Below are positions 1 to 8,619 of a stretch of 64,000 nt of DNA, piece by piece. The stretch covers positions 2,728,001-2,792,000 of the forward strand of contig NZ_AP021901.1 of the NCBI RefSeq assembly GCF_018325905.1, written 5' to 3'. The DNA comes from Pseudomonas sp. St316 (GTDB lineage Bacteria; Pseudomonadota; Gammaproteobacteria; Pseudomonadales; Pseudomonadaceae). The notes beneath the pieces are model-generated. The model had not been told where the DNA came from and ran no database searches. It saw only the letters and a program-made list of their open reading frames with translations. Both the position numbers and the translations under genes were made by a program. Each line of letters starts with the position of its first letter. Positions within the stretch are counted from its first letter, which is position 1.

Positions 1-18
1 GCACCTGCCAACAGGTGC
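1..18. other. Perfect short inverted repeat at the left edge
   Basis: GCACCTG, a CCAA loop and CAGGTGC form a perfect 7-bp hairpin 21 bases before the start codon of the permease gene. It may be an operator, a leader hairpin or the end of a terminator for a gene outside the window. Nothing to its left can be seen, so the role is open. Confidence 0.4.
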
Positions 19-39
19 GCGCGGCGTGAGAGATCCTGA

Positions 40-840
40 ATGGTACTGGCAAGTTTTTTTGGCGTGGTCATGGGCCTGGTGCTTGGCCTGACAGGGGCGG
101 GCGGTGGCATCCTGGCGGTGCCGGCGTTGGTATTGGGCCTGGGTTGGAGCATGACCCAGGCCGCGCCGGTGGCGTTGTTCGCGGTGGGCAGCGCAGCGGC
201 GGTGGGCGCCATCGACGGGTTGCGCCATGGCCTGGTGCGCTACCGCGCGGCCCTGCTGATCGCGCTGCTGGGCGCGGTGTTTTCGCCGCTGGGCATCTAC
301 CTCGCCCATCAGCTTTCGGAAAAAATCCTGATGATGCTGTTCAGCCTGTTGATGGTGCTGGTGGCTACGCGCATGTTGCGCCGGGAAACGCCGCAAGCGG
401 GGCCCAGCGATCACGGTGCCGCCAGTTGGGGCCAGAAGAATTGCATGCTCGACCGCGAGACCGGGCGCCTGGCCTGGACCGCTCGTTGCACCGCCACGCT
501 GTCGGCGTTGGGCGCCGTGACTGGAATAATCTCGGGCCTGCTGGGCGTGGGTGGCGGTTTCCTGATTGTGCCGGCGTTCAAGCAACTGACCGACGTGCAG
601 ATGCGTGGGATCGTCGCCACTTCCTTGATGGTCATCAGCCTGATTTCGTTGATCGGCGTGGTCGGGGCGTTTCATGCCGGAGTGAGCATCGACCAGGTGG
701 GCGCAGTGTTCATCGCCGCCAGCATCGTCGGCATGGTAGTGGGCCGGCGCCTGGCGGCCAAGGTCCCGGCCCGGGCGTTGCAGGTGGGGTTTGCCGGGGT
801 GTGCTTGGGGGTGGCGGTGTACATGTGGGTACGGGCGTAG
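40..840 (+). CDS. TSUP family (TauE/SafE-like) membrane permease
   Basis: A 266-residue inner-membrane protein with two homologous halves, as in the TSUP family of sulfite, sulfonate or organic anion permeases. The half-signatures are visible as GLTGAGGG at residues 16-23 and SGLLGVGGGFLIVPAF at residues 165-180. About eight hydrophobic segments surround a polar loop near residues 112-150. The length is normal for the family (about 250-270). It ends 40 bases before the convergent epimerase gene, so it is not in that operon. Its substrate cannot be read from the sequence, and any partner genes to the left are outside the window. Confidence 0.85.
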   Translation: MVLASFFGVVMGLVLGLTGAGGGILAVPALVLGLGWSMTQAAPVALFAVGSAAAVGAIDGLRHGLVRYRAALLIALLGAVFSPLGIYLAHQLSEKILMMLFSLLMVLVATRMLRRETPQAGPSDHGAASWGQKNCMLDRETGRLAWTARCTATLSALGAVTGIISGLLGVGGGFLIVPAFKQLTDVQMRGIVATSLMVISLISLIGVVGAFHAGVSIDQVGAVFIAASIVGMVVGRRLAAKVPARALQVGFAGVCLGVAVYMWVRA

Positions 841-880
841 CGACCTCATCGCCACAAGGGATGAGTGCAACTTTGGATTG

Positions 881-1750
881 TTATAGCTCCCGGCACTGCA
901 TCGTAAACCCCAGCGCCACCGACTGCCCTTGCTCCAGCAAACGCAACCCTGGCCGTCCTGGCAGATGATGGGCATTGACCGGATGGCTGACCGGTTCGAT
1001 GCAGAAGAAATCCAGGCCCACGGGGCAATAGAGCAGGAAGTAGTCGCTGCCGCTTGCCCGGCATTGCAATTCATACCCCAGGTCCGGTTGCTGGATCAGG
1101 CAATCGCCGTTCCAGCCACCGAAGCCATTGTCCACCAGTGTGTCGGGCAGCCCCCGGGCTTGCTGGAAATCCCACTCGGCAGGAATGGCGCTCAGCTCCG
1201 TTGGCAGTTTGCTGGCATCGCATTTCCAGACTTCGCTCGCCCGGGTTTGCAGGCGTGTGCCGGCGGTGCGCGGAAAATACGGATGTAAGCCCAGTCCATG
1301 CCAGGCAGGCTGTTTTGCCGTGTGGGTGACGAGCATTGCGATCTGCAGTTGGCCGCCGCTGAGGCGGATCCGCAGGCTGGCGCAGTAGGCGAACGGGTGT
1401 TGGCTGTCGAGTTGCAGCAAGGCTTCCTGGGCACTCTGCTCGATCACTTGCCACGGTTGTTGCCAGGCACTGCCATGGATCGGAAACGGGTCGTTGGGAC
1501 TATTGGCTTCCAGCGCGAGCCAACCCGCCGGGCAGTCGAAACCGCCGTTGGCGATCCGGTTCGACCAGGGAATCAACGGGAAACAGCCGAGTTTGCCCGG
1601 CAGGCCGTTTTCCAGCGCTTGCGGCGCGGGAGGGCGTAGCAGGGGAGCACCGGTGCTGCGCAAGGTCCATTCAACGAGACTGGCGCCCAAATGCGGGGCC
1701 AGGGTGAGACGGGTCAGTTCGTCTTCGAGTTGGAGAAGAGGCGGCGTCAT
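881..1750 (-). CDS. Aldose 1-epimerase (galactose mutarotase-like)
   Basis: A 289-residue cytoplasmic protein of the galactose mutarotase-like superfamily, which interconverts alpha and beta anomers of sugars. Two conserved histidine regions are visible: IHGSAW with His92 and GLHPYFP with His156. The C-terminal PVNAHHLPGRPGL stretch is also typical. It is the last gene of the minus-strand uronate cluster, 93 bases after the TRAP permease gene, with a REP palindrome between. Uronate dehydrogenase acts on a specific ring form, so an anomerase fits here; the exact substrate is inferred from context. It could instead be a hexose-6-phosphate epimerase of the same fold. Confidence 0.8.
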   Translation of the reverse strand: MTPPLLQLEDELTRLTLAPHLGASLVEWTLRSTGAPLLRPPAPQALENGLPGKLGCFPLIPWSNRIANGGFDCPAGWLALEANSPNDPFPIHGSAWQQPWQVIEQSAQEALLQLDSQHPFAYCASLRIRLSGGQLQIAMLVTHTAKQPAWHGLGLHPYFPRTAGTRLQTRASEVWKCDASKLPTELSAIPAEWDFQQARGLPDTLVDNGFGGWNGDCLIQQPDLGYELQCRASGSDYFLLYCPVGLDFFCIEPVSHPVNAHHLPGRPGLRLLEQGQSVALGFTMQCREL

Positions 1751-1793
1751 GGGAGTTGTCTGTTGGTTGGAATGGTGTGGGGGCAGATGCTGT

Positions 1794-1827
1794 TGTGGCG
1801 AGGGGATTTATCCCCTCTCCACAAGGG
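1794..1827. repeat. REP-type palindrome between the TRAP permease and epimerase genes
   Basis: GTGGCGAGGGGATTTATCCCC-type element; GAGGGGAT at 1800-1807 pairs with ATCCCCTC at 1810-1817 across a two-base loop. The same family recurs at 60066. Within this minus-strand operon it could stabilise mRNA 3' ends or lower epimerase expression. Confidence 0.75.
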
Positions 1828-1843
1828 GATTTGTCGTTGTCTC

Positions 1844-3124
1844 TTACAACACCAGGTGCGGCAGCCACAGCGAAATGGCGGGGACGTAAGTCACCAGCAG
1901 CAGGACGAAGAACAGCATGGCGTAGAACGGCAGCAGCGCCTTGACGGTGCTTTCGATGCTGACCTTGCCGATAGCGGAACCGACGAACAACACGGCGCCC
2001 ACCGGTGGCGTGATCAGGCCGATGCCCAGGTTCACCAGCATGATCATGCCGAACTGCACCGGGTCCACGCCGATGCCCACGATCACTGGCATCAGGATCG
2101 GCGTCAGGATCAGGATCAATGGCGCCATGTCCATCACGGTGCCCAACAGCAGCAACATCACGTTGATGCACATCAGGATCACGTAGCGGTTGTCCGACAG
2201 GGTCAGGAACGCGGTGGTGATCTTCGCCGGAATCTCCATCAGCGTCATGATGTAGCCGAAGCTGGCGGCGAAGCCGATCAGGATCATCACGATGGAGATG
2301 GTGCGTACCGTGCGGTGCATCAGTTTCGGCAACTCGCTCCACTTGTAGTCGCGATAGATGCACATCGTCACGAAGAACGCCCACACCACGGCAATGGCGG
2401 CCGATTCGGTGGCGGTGAAAACACCCGAGAGAATGCCGCCGAGGATGATGAACAGGGTCATCATGCCCCACATGGCTTCCCGGCAGATCTTCAACGCTTG
2501 CTTGAGCGGAATCACTTCGCCCTTGGGGTAGTTGCGTTTTTTCGCGAAAACCAGGCACAGCGCCATCAGGCAAAGGTTCATCATGACGCCGGGGACGATA
2601 CCGGCCATGAACAGCGAACCGATGGAGACGGTGCCGCCAGCGGCAAGTGAGTACAGCACCGCGTTGTGGCTGGGCGGTGTCAGCAGCGCTTGTACCGAAC
2701 CGCTCACGGTGACGGCGGTGGCGAACTCACGCGGGTAGCCCTGGCGTTCCATTTCCGGGATCAGCACCGAGCCGACCGAGGCGGTATCGGCCACCGAGGA
2801 ACCGGAGATCGCGCCAAAAAAACTCGAGGCCACGAGGTTGACCAATGACAGGCCACCTCGCACGAAGCCCACCAACACACTGGCGAATGCCACCAGTCGG
2901 CGGGACATGCCGCCCTCGGCCATGATCGCGCCGGCCAGGACGAAGAAGGGAATGGCCAGGAGCGAGAACTTGTTCACGCCGCCCGTTATCTGAATCATCA
3001 TGGCCTGAAACGGAATATCGATCCACCACGCTCCGATCAGGGCGGCAGCGCCCAGCGCGTAGGCGACCGGCATGCCGATCAGGATCAACAACAAAAAACT
3101 GCCCAGCAGAATCAGCGCGTCCAT
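1844..3124 (-). CDS. TRAP transporter large permease subunit (DctM type)
   Basis: A 426-residue, strongly hydrophobic protein with about twelve membrane segments, the usual size for the large subunit of a tripartite ATP-independent periplasmic transporter. It forms the sodium-coupled translocation channel for the acid delivered by the DctP-type binding protein. Family-like stretches include FFVLAGAIMAEGGMSRRLV near residues 61-79 and GLITPPVGAVLFVGSAI near the C-terminus. Its start codon touches the stop of the small permease gene, so the two are translationally coupled. The uronate neighbours suggest galacturonate or glucuronate as substrate. Confidence 0.92.
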   Translation of the reverse strand: MDALILLGSFLLLILIGMPVAYALGAAALIGAWWIDIPFQAMMIQITGGVNKFSLLAIPFFVLAGAIMAEGGMSRRLVAFASVLVGFVRGGLSLVNLVASSFFGAISGSSVADTASVGSVLIPEMERQGYPREFATAVTVSGSVQALLTPPSHNAVLYSLAAGGTVSIGSLFMAGIVPGVMMNLCLMALCLVFAKKRNYPKGEVIPLKQALKICREAMWGMMTLFIILGGILSGVFTATESAAIAVVWAFFVTMCIYRDYKWSELPKLMHRTVRTISIVMILIGFAASFGYIMTLMEIPAKITTAFLTLSDNRYVILMCINVMLLLLGTVMDMAPLILILTPILMPVIVGIGVDPVQFGMIMLVNLGIGLITPPVGAVLFVGSAIGKVSIESTVKALLPFYAMLFFVLLLVTYVPAISLWLPHLVL

Positions 3125-3651
3125 TAAGCGGCACCTTCGTTTTCTTCGACCAGGTCGAACTGCACAACCCGACGCTTGCTTTGATCACCCAGAAAGAGTT
3201 TTTCCAGGACAAAAATCAATGTCAGGAAACCACCGACCGGGATCGGCATGTAGGTGATGCCGACGCGCAGGGTGGGTATGGCGCTCATGAATTGGTTCCA
3301 GGTGGTCATGCACAGCTTGGTGCCCCAGATGGTCATGAAAATGCACACCGCCGCCATCAAGAGCTGGGTGAAAACCGAGGCCAAGGTTTGCCAGTGCCGG
3401 GGCAGGCGGCTGGTGAGCATGTCCACGGCCATGTGCGAGCCGGAGCGGTAGCTGGCGGCGGCACCGATGAAGGTAAACACGATCATCAGCAAAATGGCGG
3501 TGGGTTCAGGCCAGCTTGAGCCGGTACCGAGTACATAGCGGGCGAACACCCCCCACGGAATCATCAGCGCAACGGCGAGGACAGAAAGGCCGGCCACCCA
3601 GATGCAAGTCATGTAAATCGTGTCGTTGATACGCAGCAGTAAATTCTTCAT
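3124..3651 (-). CDS. TRAP transporter small permease subunit (DctQ type)
   Basis: A 175-residue membrane protein with four hydrophobic segments, typical of the DctQ subunit that partners the large TRAP permease. I chose the ATG at 3651 (MKNLLLRIND) over an upstream in-frame ATG at 3708. The longer version would add 19 basic residues unlike the family, and a GGAA motif precedes 3651. The family core AASYRSGSHMAVDML is visible. The gene lies between the binding protein gene (about 75 bases upstream) and the large permease gene it overlaps, giving the order P-Q-M. Confidence 0.9.
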   Translation of the reverse strand: MKNLLLRINDTIYMTCIWVAGLSVLAVALMIPWGVFARYVLGTGSSWPEPTAILLMIVFTFIGAAASYRSGSHMAVDMLTSRLPRHWQTLASVFTQLLMAAVCIFMTIWGTKLCMTTWNQFMSAIPTLRVGITYMPIPVGGFLTLIFVLEKLFLGDQSKRRVVQFDLVEENEGAA

Positions 3652-3727
3652 CGGGTTCCACCGTAACCGGGCGCGCCTTTTAACCGCAGGCGCGCCCAGC
3701 CTTTTCATGAGTACAGATCGAGAGGTG

Positions 3728-4696
3728 TTACTGGACAGCTTCGATACGCTTGATCAGGTCGGCATACGGTGCGCCGTATTTGGCCCGGATCGGCGCGGTG
3801 GCGTCGTAGAAAGGTTTTTTGTCGACGGTGATGAACTCGACGCCGGCAGCCTTGAGTTTTTCTTCACTGGCGGTGGACTTCTTGTCCCACAGCACGCGCT
3901 CTTCGGCCTGGGCCGCCTTGGCGGCTTTCTTCACCATGTCCTGCTGCGCCGGGGTCAGTTTTTCCCAGGTGATTTTCGACATCACGATCGGCTCAGGCAG
4001 GATCAGGTGACCGGTCAGGCTGTAGAACTTGGCGTTCTGGTAGTGGTTGTGCTCGAGCATGGTCGGTGGGTTGTTTTCCGCGCCGTCGATCACGCCGGTC
4101 TGCAAGGCGCTGAAGATCTCGCCGGTGTCCATGGCGATACCGTTGCCGCCCATCGCATTGATGGTCTCGATGAACATCGGGTTGCCTTGGACGCGAATCT
4201 TCATGCCCTTGAGGTCTTCGAGCTTGCGCACTGGCTTCTTGGTGTAGAGGTTGCGTGTGCCGCCGTCCATCCAGGCCAGGGCCACCAGGCCGAATTCGGA
4301 ATTGGTGATCCGGTCCAGGATCGCATCACCGACTTCACCGTCGATGACGGCGCGCATGTGGGCCTGGTCGCGGAAGATGAACGGCATGTTGAACACATTC
4401 ACGTCCGGCACCACCGGGCCGACGATACCCAGGCTGACCCGGGACATCTGGATCGCGCCGGCTTGCATCTGCTCGATGACTTCTTTTTCAGAACCCAGTA
4501 CGCCGCCTGGGAAATACTTGAACTTCAGCTCGCCGTTGCTCTCCTTTTCCAAGGTTTTACCCATGGACTCCTCGGCGACCACGGTCGGGTAGCCCTTGGG
4601 ATGGATGTCGGCGATCTTGATATCGAGGGCATGAGCCGCCTGTGCCAGAAAGGCCAGGGGGAGGGCTGCGATCAAAAGCGTGCGTTTGAAATTCAT
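3728..4696 (-). CDS. TRAP transporter periplasmic solute-binding protein (DctP type)
   Basis: A 322-residue periplasmic binding protein that captures an organic acid and passes it to the QM permease. The N-terminus (MNFKRTLLIAALPLAFLAQ, then AAHA) is a clear Sec signal peptide with cleavage near residue 23. The DctP hallmark region with MKIRVQGNPMFIETINAMG, then PFSALQTGVIDGAEN-like sequence (here IFSALQTGVIDGAENNPPT), is present, including the conserved arginine expected to salt-bridge a carboxylate. The ATG at 4696 has GGAG seven bases upstream; an in-frame TTG two codons earlier is less likely. Uronate is the likely ligand from context. Confidence 0.93.
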   Translation of the reverse strand: MNFKRTLLIAALPLAFLAQAAHALDIKIADIHPKGYPTVVAEESMGKTLEKESNGELKFKYFPGGVLGSEKEVIEQMQAGAIQMSRVSLGIVGPVVPDVNVFNMPFIFRDQAHMRAVIDGEVGDAILDRITNSEFGLVALAWMDGGTRNLYTKKPVRKLEDLKGMKIRVQGNPMFIETINAMGGNGIAMDTGEIFSALQTGVIDGAENNPPTMLEHNHYQNAKFYSLTGHLILPEPIVMSKITWEKLTPAQQDMVKKAAKAAQAEERVLWDKKSTASEEKLKAAGVEFITVDKKPFYDATAPIRAKYGAPYADLIKRIEAVQ

Positions 4697-4756
4697 CGTC
4701 AATCTCCAGTCTTGTTGTTTTTTTTAATGACTCATCCAGTGAAACGGTGCAGCAGA

Positions 4757-5659
4757 TCAGTTCGCGGCCTGTTCCCGTCCGAAAGCGGGTTCAGCCAGGC
4801 CCTTGACGCCGGGGTCGAGGGCGAACACCCCACCGGCCAGGGATTGCGGGTCGTTGTCGTCGCCCGGGCGGATCGAGGTGACGAAGAGGGTGTCCAGGCG
4901 GCTGCCGCCAAAGGCGCACATGGTCGGTTTTTTCACCGGCACTTGCAGCGAACGGTCGAGACGGCCATCCGGGGTGAAACGGTGAATCAGCCCGGCATCG
5001 TTGGCGCAGATCCAATAGCAGCCGTCAGCATCCACCGCGGCGCCATCCGGACGACCGGCCAACGGCAGCATGTCGACGAACAACCGCCGGTTGGACGGTG
5101 TGCCGCTGTCGATGTCGTAGTCGAAGGCCCAGATCTGCTGGATCAATGGGTGCGAGTCGGAGAGGTACATCGTGCGTCCGTCCGGGCTGAAACCCAGGCC
5201 ATTGGGTACGATGAAACCGCTCAGTTGCGCCTCGACCGGGCTGCGTTGCCCAGCCTCATACCGGTACATCCGGCCTTCGTCGGCGTTGGCGCCCATGTTC
5301 AGCACCATGCTGCCGGCCCAGAAGCGCCCCTGGCGGTCGCAACGACCATCGTTGAGGCGCATGTCGGCGCGGCTGTGCTGCACGCTTGCGCACAGCTCGC
5401 TGTCGAGGCTGCCGTCGTCATGGGGGTGCAAGCGGAAGAAACCGCTTTCCATGCCCGCGACCCAACCTCCGTCCTGGTGACGGGTAATGCAGGCGAGCAT
5501 TTCCGGGGCTTCCCAGCCGTGGATTTTTCCACTGCTGGCATCCCAGCGTTGCAGGCCGCCACTGGGAATGTTCACCCAATACAGGGCGTTTTCCTCGGGG
5601 ACCCATACCGGGCTTTCCCCGACGGCATTGCGTGCATCGACAATCAATTCGGCTTGCAT
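4757..5659 (-). CDS. SMP-30/gluconolactonase/LRE family lactonase
   Basis: A 300-residue six-bladed propeller hydrolase expected to open an aldonolactone or aldarolactone. Metal-site motifs of the family are visible: GESPVWVPEENALYWVNI near the N-terminus, NDGRCDRQGRFWAGSM mid-protein, PNGLGFSPDGRTMYLSDS, and GRPDGAAVDADGCYW. It sits directly downstream of uronate dehydrogenase, 42 bases away. That enzyme makes galactaro- or glucarolactone, so hydrolysis to the aldarate is the most economical role. The family also includes gluconolactonase and pentonolactonases, so the exact lactone is inferred. Confidence 0.88.
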   Translation of the reverse strand: MQAELIVDARNAVGESPVWVPEENALYWVNIPSGGLQRWDASSGKIHGWEAPEMLACITRHQDGGWVAGMESGFFRLHPHDDGSLDSELCASVQHSRADMRLNDGRCDRQGRFWAGSMVLNMGANADEGRMYRYEAGQRSPVEAQLSGFIVPNGLGFSPDGRTMYLSDSHPLIQQIWAFDYDIDSGTPSNRRLFVDMLPLAGRPDGAAVDADGCYWICANDAGLIHRFTPDGRLDRSLQVPVKKPTMCAFGGSRLDTLFVTSIRPGDDNDPQSLAGGVFALDPGVKGLAEPAFGREQAAN

Positions 5660-5701
5660 GGTGATTCCTTTGTGCGTGCGTATCCCATGAAGAACAGCGA
5701 A

Positions 5702-6523
5702 TCAGTTATCGAATGGGCCGGCCGCCACAAAGGCGCCACCCTGATAAACCATGGCCGGGTCATCGGCGGCCGGCATCGGCTGCGCTTGGACCTTGGCGCG
5801 GAAGATTTCCGAGGTGTCCTTGGGCTGGTAGCCCAGGTGTGCGGCTTGGCTGTTGTCCCACCAGACGTCGCGGTTGGCGGACACGCCGTAGACCACGGTG
5901 TGGCCGACTTTCGGGGTGTAGAGCGAGCATTCGATCAGTTGGGTGAGGTCGTCGAAGCTCAGCCAGGTGCTCATCATCCGGCGGTTCTGCGGTTCGGCGA
6001 ACGAGGAGCCAATGCGGATGCTGACCGTCTCGATGCCGTAGCGATCGAAGTAGAAGTTGGCGACGTCTTCGCCGTAGGACTTGGACAGGCCGTAGTAACC
6101 ATCAGGGCGGCGAGGGGAGAGCGCGTCGATGGTCTGGTCTTGTTTGTAGAAACCGATGACGTGGTTGGAGCTGGCGAAGATCACCCGCTTGACGCCGTGT
6201 TTGCGGGCGGCTTCATAGATGTGGAAGACGCCGCTGATGTTGGCGCCGAGGATTTCTTCGAACGGGCGCTCTACCGAAACACCACCGAAATGCAGGATGG
6301 CATCGACGCCTTCGACCAGTTGATGCACGGCCTGTTTGTCCGACAGGTCGCACGGCACCACTTCTTCGCTTTCGTCGATGGCCGGGGCCATGTTGGCGAT
6401 GTCCGACAGGCGAATGTGGCGGGCGAAAGGCTTGAGGCGTTCGCGCAAGACTTTACCAAGGCCGCCGGCGGCGCCGGTCAACAGGAGGCGATTGAAGGGG
6501 TGGCGAATCTGTGTCGTGGTCAT
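5702..6523 (-). CDS. udh: NAD-dependent uronate dehydrogenase
   Basis: A 273-residue extended short-chain dehydrogenase that oxidises D-galacturonate or D-glucuronate to the aldarolactone, the first step of the bacterial oxidative uronate pathway. The Rossmann motif GAAGGLG is at residues 17-23, and the catalytic Tyr144-x3-Lys148 pair lies in YYGLSKSYGED. FASSNHVIGFY and the IRIGSSF region match known Pseudomonas and Agrobacterium Udh proteins as I recall them. It heads the enzyme and transport genes running toward the epimerase. A GTCGTATGAC palindrome at 6568-6577 lies 45 bases upstream of the start and probably controls the operon. Confidence 0.92.
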   Translation of the reverse strand: MTTTQIRHPFNRLLLTGAAGGLGKVLRERLKPFARHIRLSDIANMAPAIDESEEVVPCDLSDKQAVHQLVEGVDAILHFGGVSVERPFEEILGANISGVFHIYEAARKHGVKRVIFASSNHVIGFYKQDQTIDALSPRRPDGYYGLSKSYGEDVANFYFDRYGIETVSIRIGSSFAEPQNRRMMSTWLSFDDLTQLIECSLYTPKVGHTVVYGVSANRDVWWDNSQAAHLGYQPKDTSEIFRAKVQAQPMPAADDPAMVYQGGAFVAAGPFDN

Positions 6524-6567
6524 GGCATTACCTGAGCAAACAATGAGAGGTACAGCTGTTATAAGTT

Positions 6568-6577
6568 GTCGTATGAC
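6568..6577. promoter_or_regulatory. Candidate operator upstream of udh
   Basis: GTCGTATGAC is an inverted repeat (GTC, GTAT, GAC) that matches, in reverse complement, the elements before the co-regulated porin gene at 8032-8051. FadR/UxuR-like GntR regulators bind palindromes of this style. A TTGACA-like box lies upstream on the minus strand near 6612. No regulator gene is adjacent in the window. Confidence 0.5.
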
Positions 6578-6658
6578 CTGGAGGGAATATCCTTATCCTT
6601 CCGTTACCTTGTCAACGCTTGATCGACAAACCGCTCTGGGTCGGCGTCCCTGCCGCAG

Positions 6659-6685
6659 ATTGCCATGGGATGCGCTCATGGCAAT
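6659..6685 (-). terminator. Hairpin just after the porin gene
   Basis: ATTGCCATG at 6659-6667 pairs perfectly with CATGGCAAT at 6677-6685, nine base pairs with a nine-base loop, 12 bases after the porin stop codon. No U-run follows on the minus strand, so it is not a classical intrinsic terminator. It may be a 3'-end stabilising or processing hairpin. Confidence 0.4.
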
Positions 6686-6696
6686 CGATCCTGGTG

Positions 6697-7998
6697 TTAC
6701 AGAAGCGAAATCGGGTAGCTGATGAAAATGCGGTTCTCGTCGAATTCGTTGGTGCTGTAGTCCCGACGAATCGATGCGTTACGCCATTTCACGTTGAGGC
6801 TTTTCAGCGCGCCGCTCTGCACGGTATAGGCCAGTTCGGTTTCACGGCCCCATTCCTTGCCATCGTCAACGGTGGCGGTGTGCACGTTGTCGCCGCTGAT
6901 GTAGCGGTTCATCAGGGTCAGGCCCGGCACGCCGACGGCGGCGAAGTTGAAGTCGTGGCGCAGTTGCCAGGATTTTTCCTTGGCATTGTCATAACTGGAG
7001 TTGTAGCTGTCGTTCGCCAGGGTGCCGCCGCTGGTGCCGTTGACGCGCATCCAGGCATCGTCGCCACCGACTTTTTGCAGGCCGACATAGAAGGTGTTGC
7101 CACCGTATTTGGCCGAGAGCATGGCGAACGTAGTTTTGTTGTCCAGGTCGCCGGCCAGGGCGCTGCCGTTTTCCTTGCCAGTGAAATAGCCGAGGTTGGC
7201 GCCCAAGGTCCAGTCGCCGATGGGTTGGCTGTGGGTCAGGTTGAAATATTGCTGCTGGTAGATGTCGGACAGTTCCGCGTACCAGACGCCGACCTGGGTG
7301 CGTTTTTCGTTGAAGGCATACTCGCCGCCGCCGAAGTTGAACCGGTCGGAGGTGAACGCGCCGCGGCCGTTCATCGACATGTCTTCCATGCTCGCGTCGT
7401 TGCGCGGGCTGTTGGCGCGGAACTGGCCGCCGTAGAGGGTCAGGCCGCTGATTTCGGTGGAGGTTACCTGGCCGCCACGGAAGGTCTGGGGCAGGGAGCG
7501 GCCGTCGTCGGAACGCAGGATCGGCAGCACCGGCATCCACTCACCAACCTTCAGCTCGGTCTTCGAGACCTTGGCCTTGAGGGCCACGCCCAGGCGCCCG
7601 AAGTCATCGGCCGGGCGACCGTCGTCGTGCACCGGCAGCAGTTGTGTACCTGTCGTGCCACGGCCGCCGTCGAGCTTGAGCGAGTACGTGCCCAGCACAT
7701 CCACGCCGAAACCGACCACGCCCTGGGTGAAACCGGACTTGGCGTCGAGGATGAAGTTCTGGGTCCATTCCTCGGCTTTGCCCTGGGCATTGTTCGGGTT
7801 GGTGAAGTTGCGGTTGAAGTAGGCGTTACGCAGAGTCAGCGTGGCCTTGGCATCATCGACGAAGCCTTCGGCGCTGGCCATCGTTGGCAGAAACGTGGCA
7901 AGACTGCTGCAACCGAGCAGGAGCAGCGTGGGGCTGGCGTTGAGAAGGGTACGGCGGTTTAGACGGATGTTGGGCGAAAAACGGACACATGTGCTCAC
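6697..7998 (-). CDS. OprD family outer-membrane porin
   Basis: A 433-residue outer-membrane channel of the OprD/Occ family, which takes up carboxylate-bearing small molecules. A long signal peptide ends near residue 43 (TMASA, then EGFVDDAKATLTLRN), followed by the typical NAYFNRNF opening strand and alternating amphipathic strands to a C-terminal ISYPISLL. The start is GTG at 7998 with AGGGA eight bases upstream. It is separated from udh by 173 bases with a hairpin and a separate promoter region. Shared operators suggest co-regulation, so the cargo is probably a hexuronate. Length is normal for OprD homologues (about 420-450). Confidence 0.92.
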   Translation of the reverse strand: MSTCVRFSPNIRLNRRTLLNASPTLLLLGCSSLATFLPTMASAEGFVDDAKATLTLRNAYFNRNFTNPNNAQGKAEEWTQNFILDAKSGFTQGVVGFGVDVLGTYSLKLDGGRGTTGTQLLPVHDDGRPADDFGRLGVALKAKVSKTELKVGEWMPVLPILRSDDGRSLPQTFRGGQVTSTEISGLTLYGGQFRANSPRNDASMEDMSMNGRGAFTSDRFNFGGGEYAFNEKRTQVGVWYAELSDIYQQQYFNLTHSQPIGDWTLGANLGYFTGKENGSALAGDLDNKTTFAMLSAKYGGNTFYVGLQKVGGDDAWMRVNGTSGGTLANDSYNSSYDNAKEKSWQLRHDFNFAAVGVPGLTLMNRYISGDNVHTATVDDGKEWGRETELAYTVQSGALKSLNVKWRNASIRRDYSTNEFDENRIFISYPISLL

Positions 7999-8031
7999 TA
8001 TGACGCTCCCTACTTTTTGTTGTTTTTATTT

Positions 8032-8051
8032 GTCATACGTCGTCGTACAAC
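8032..8051. promoter_or_regulatory. Tandem candidate operators upstream of the porin gene
   Basis: Two adjacent ten-base elements, GTCATACGTC (8032-8041) and GTCGTACAAC (8042-8051), resemble the reverse complement of the palindrome before udh. Together they give the consensus GTYGTAYGAC. They lie 33-53 bases upstream of the porin start codon, a position suited to repression. Confidence 0.5.
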
Positions 8052-8289
8052 ATGGGGGATTATTTGGAAGCCGTTGCTCGTTGTCAACTGGCCATTATCG
8101 GAATTATCCAACTCGGATGTGCTTCAAAATGAGGCGTTTCAATGGTCGTTGTCCACCGAGGTCAAGATTGAAGGCCGTGGGGCCGGGCAAACCTGTGGCC
8201 TGAGAATAGCGATGAGTGCGCTGGGTTGTGCGATGACTGGTCTAAGACATTAGTCGAATGATCACGATCTAACGGTCTGGAAAGTCTCT

Positions 8290-8404
8290 CGTGGCGAGGG
8301 AGCTTGCTCCCGCTGGACTGCGAAGCAGGCCCACGTTCTTTGTTTCAACGCAGAATTCCTGGGGCCGCTTCGCGCCCCAACGGGAGCAAGCTCCCTCGCC
8401 ACAG
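8290..8404. repeat. BIME: inverted pair of REP sequences
   Basis: GTGGCGAGGGAGCTTGCTCCCGCT at the left and its inverted partner (AGCGGGAGCAAGCTCCCTCGCCAC type, here with AACGGGAGC) at the right enclose about 70 bases with a GGGGCCGCTTCGCGCCCC hairpin inside. The same BIME family is at 50658-50790. The rest of the 7999-8620 gap shows no gene that I can support. Confidence 0.85.
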
Positions 8405-8619
8405 GGGTCGGTGTTTATCCAGATGTAGGATCGTTCTGGATCGGGCTACGTTGTCTTGCGCCGTTGCCTACAACTGCGCCAGAATCCGCCGGCTTGTGCG
8501 CCTTGGGGCCAGGGCTTTATCGTTTCCGGGTCGCTGATTGAATCAGTGATCGGGTTTGGTAGCCCGTGGTGTCGGTGCATAGCGTCATCTCTTGCAAGTG
8601 CAATCATGCACTTCGTTTT

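Noticed and set aside
3620..6535. A 971-codon plus-strand open frame
   Set aside because: It is antisense to the well-recognised DctP, SMP-30 and Udh genes and resembles no protein family; GC-rich antisense frames often stay open.
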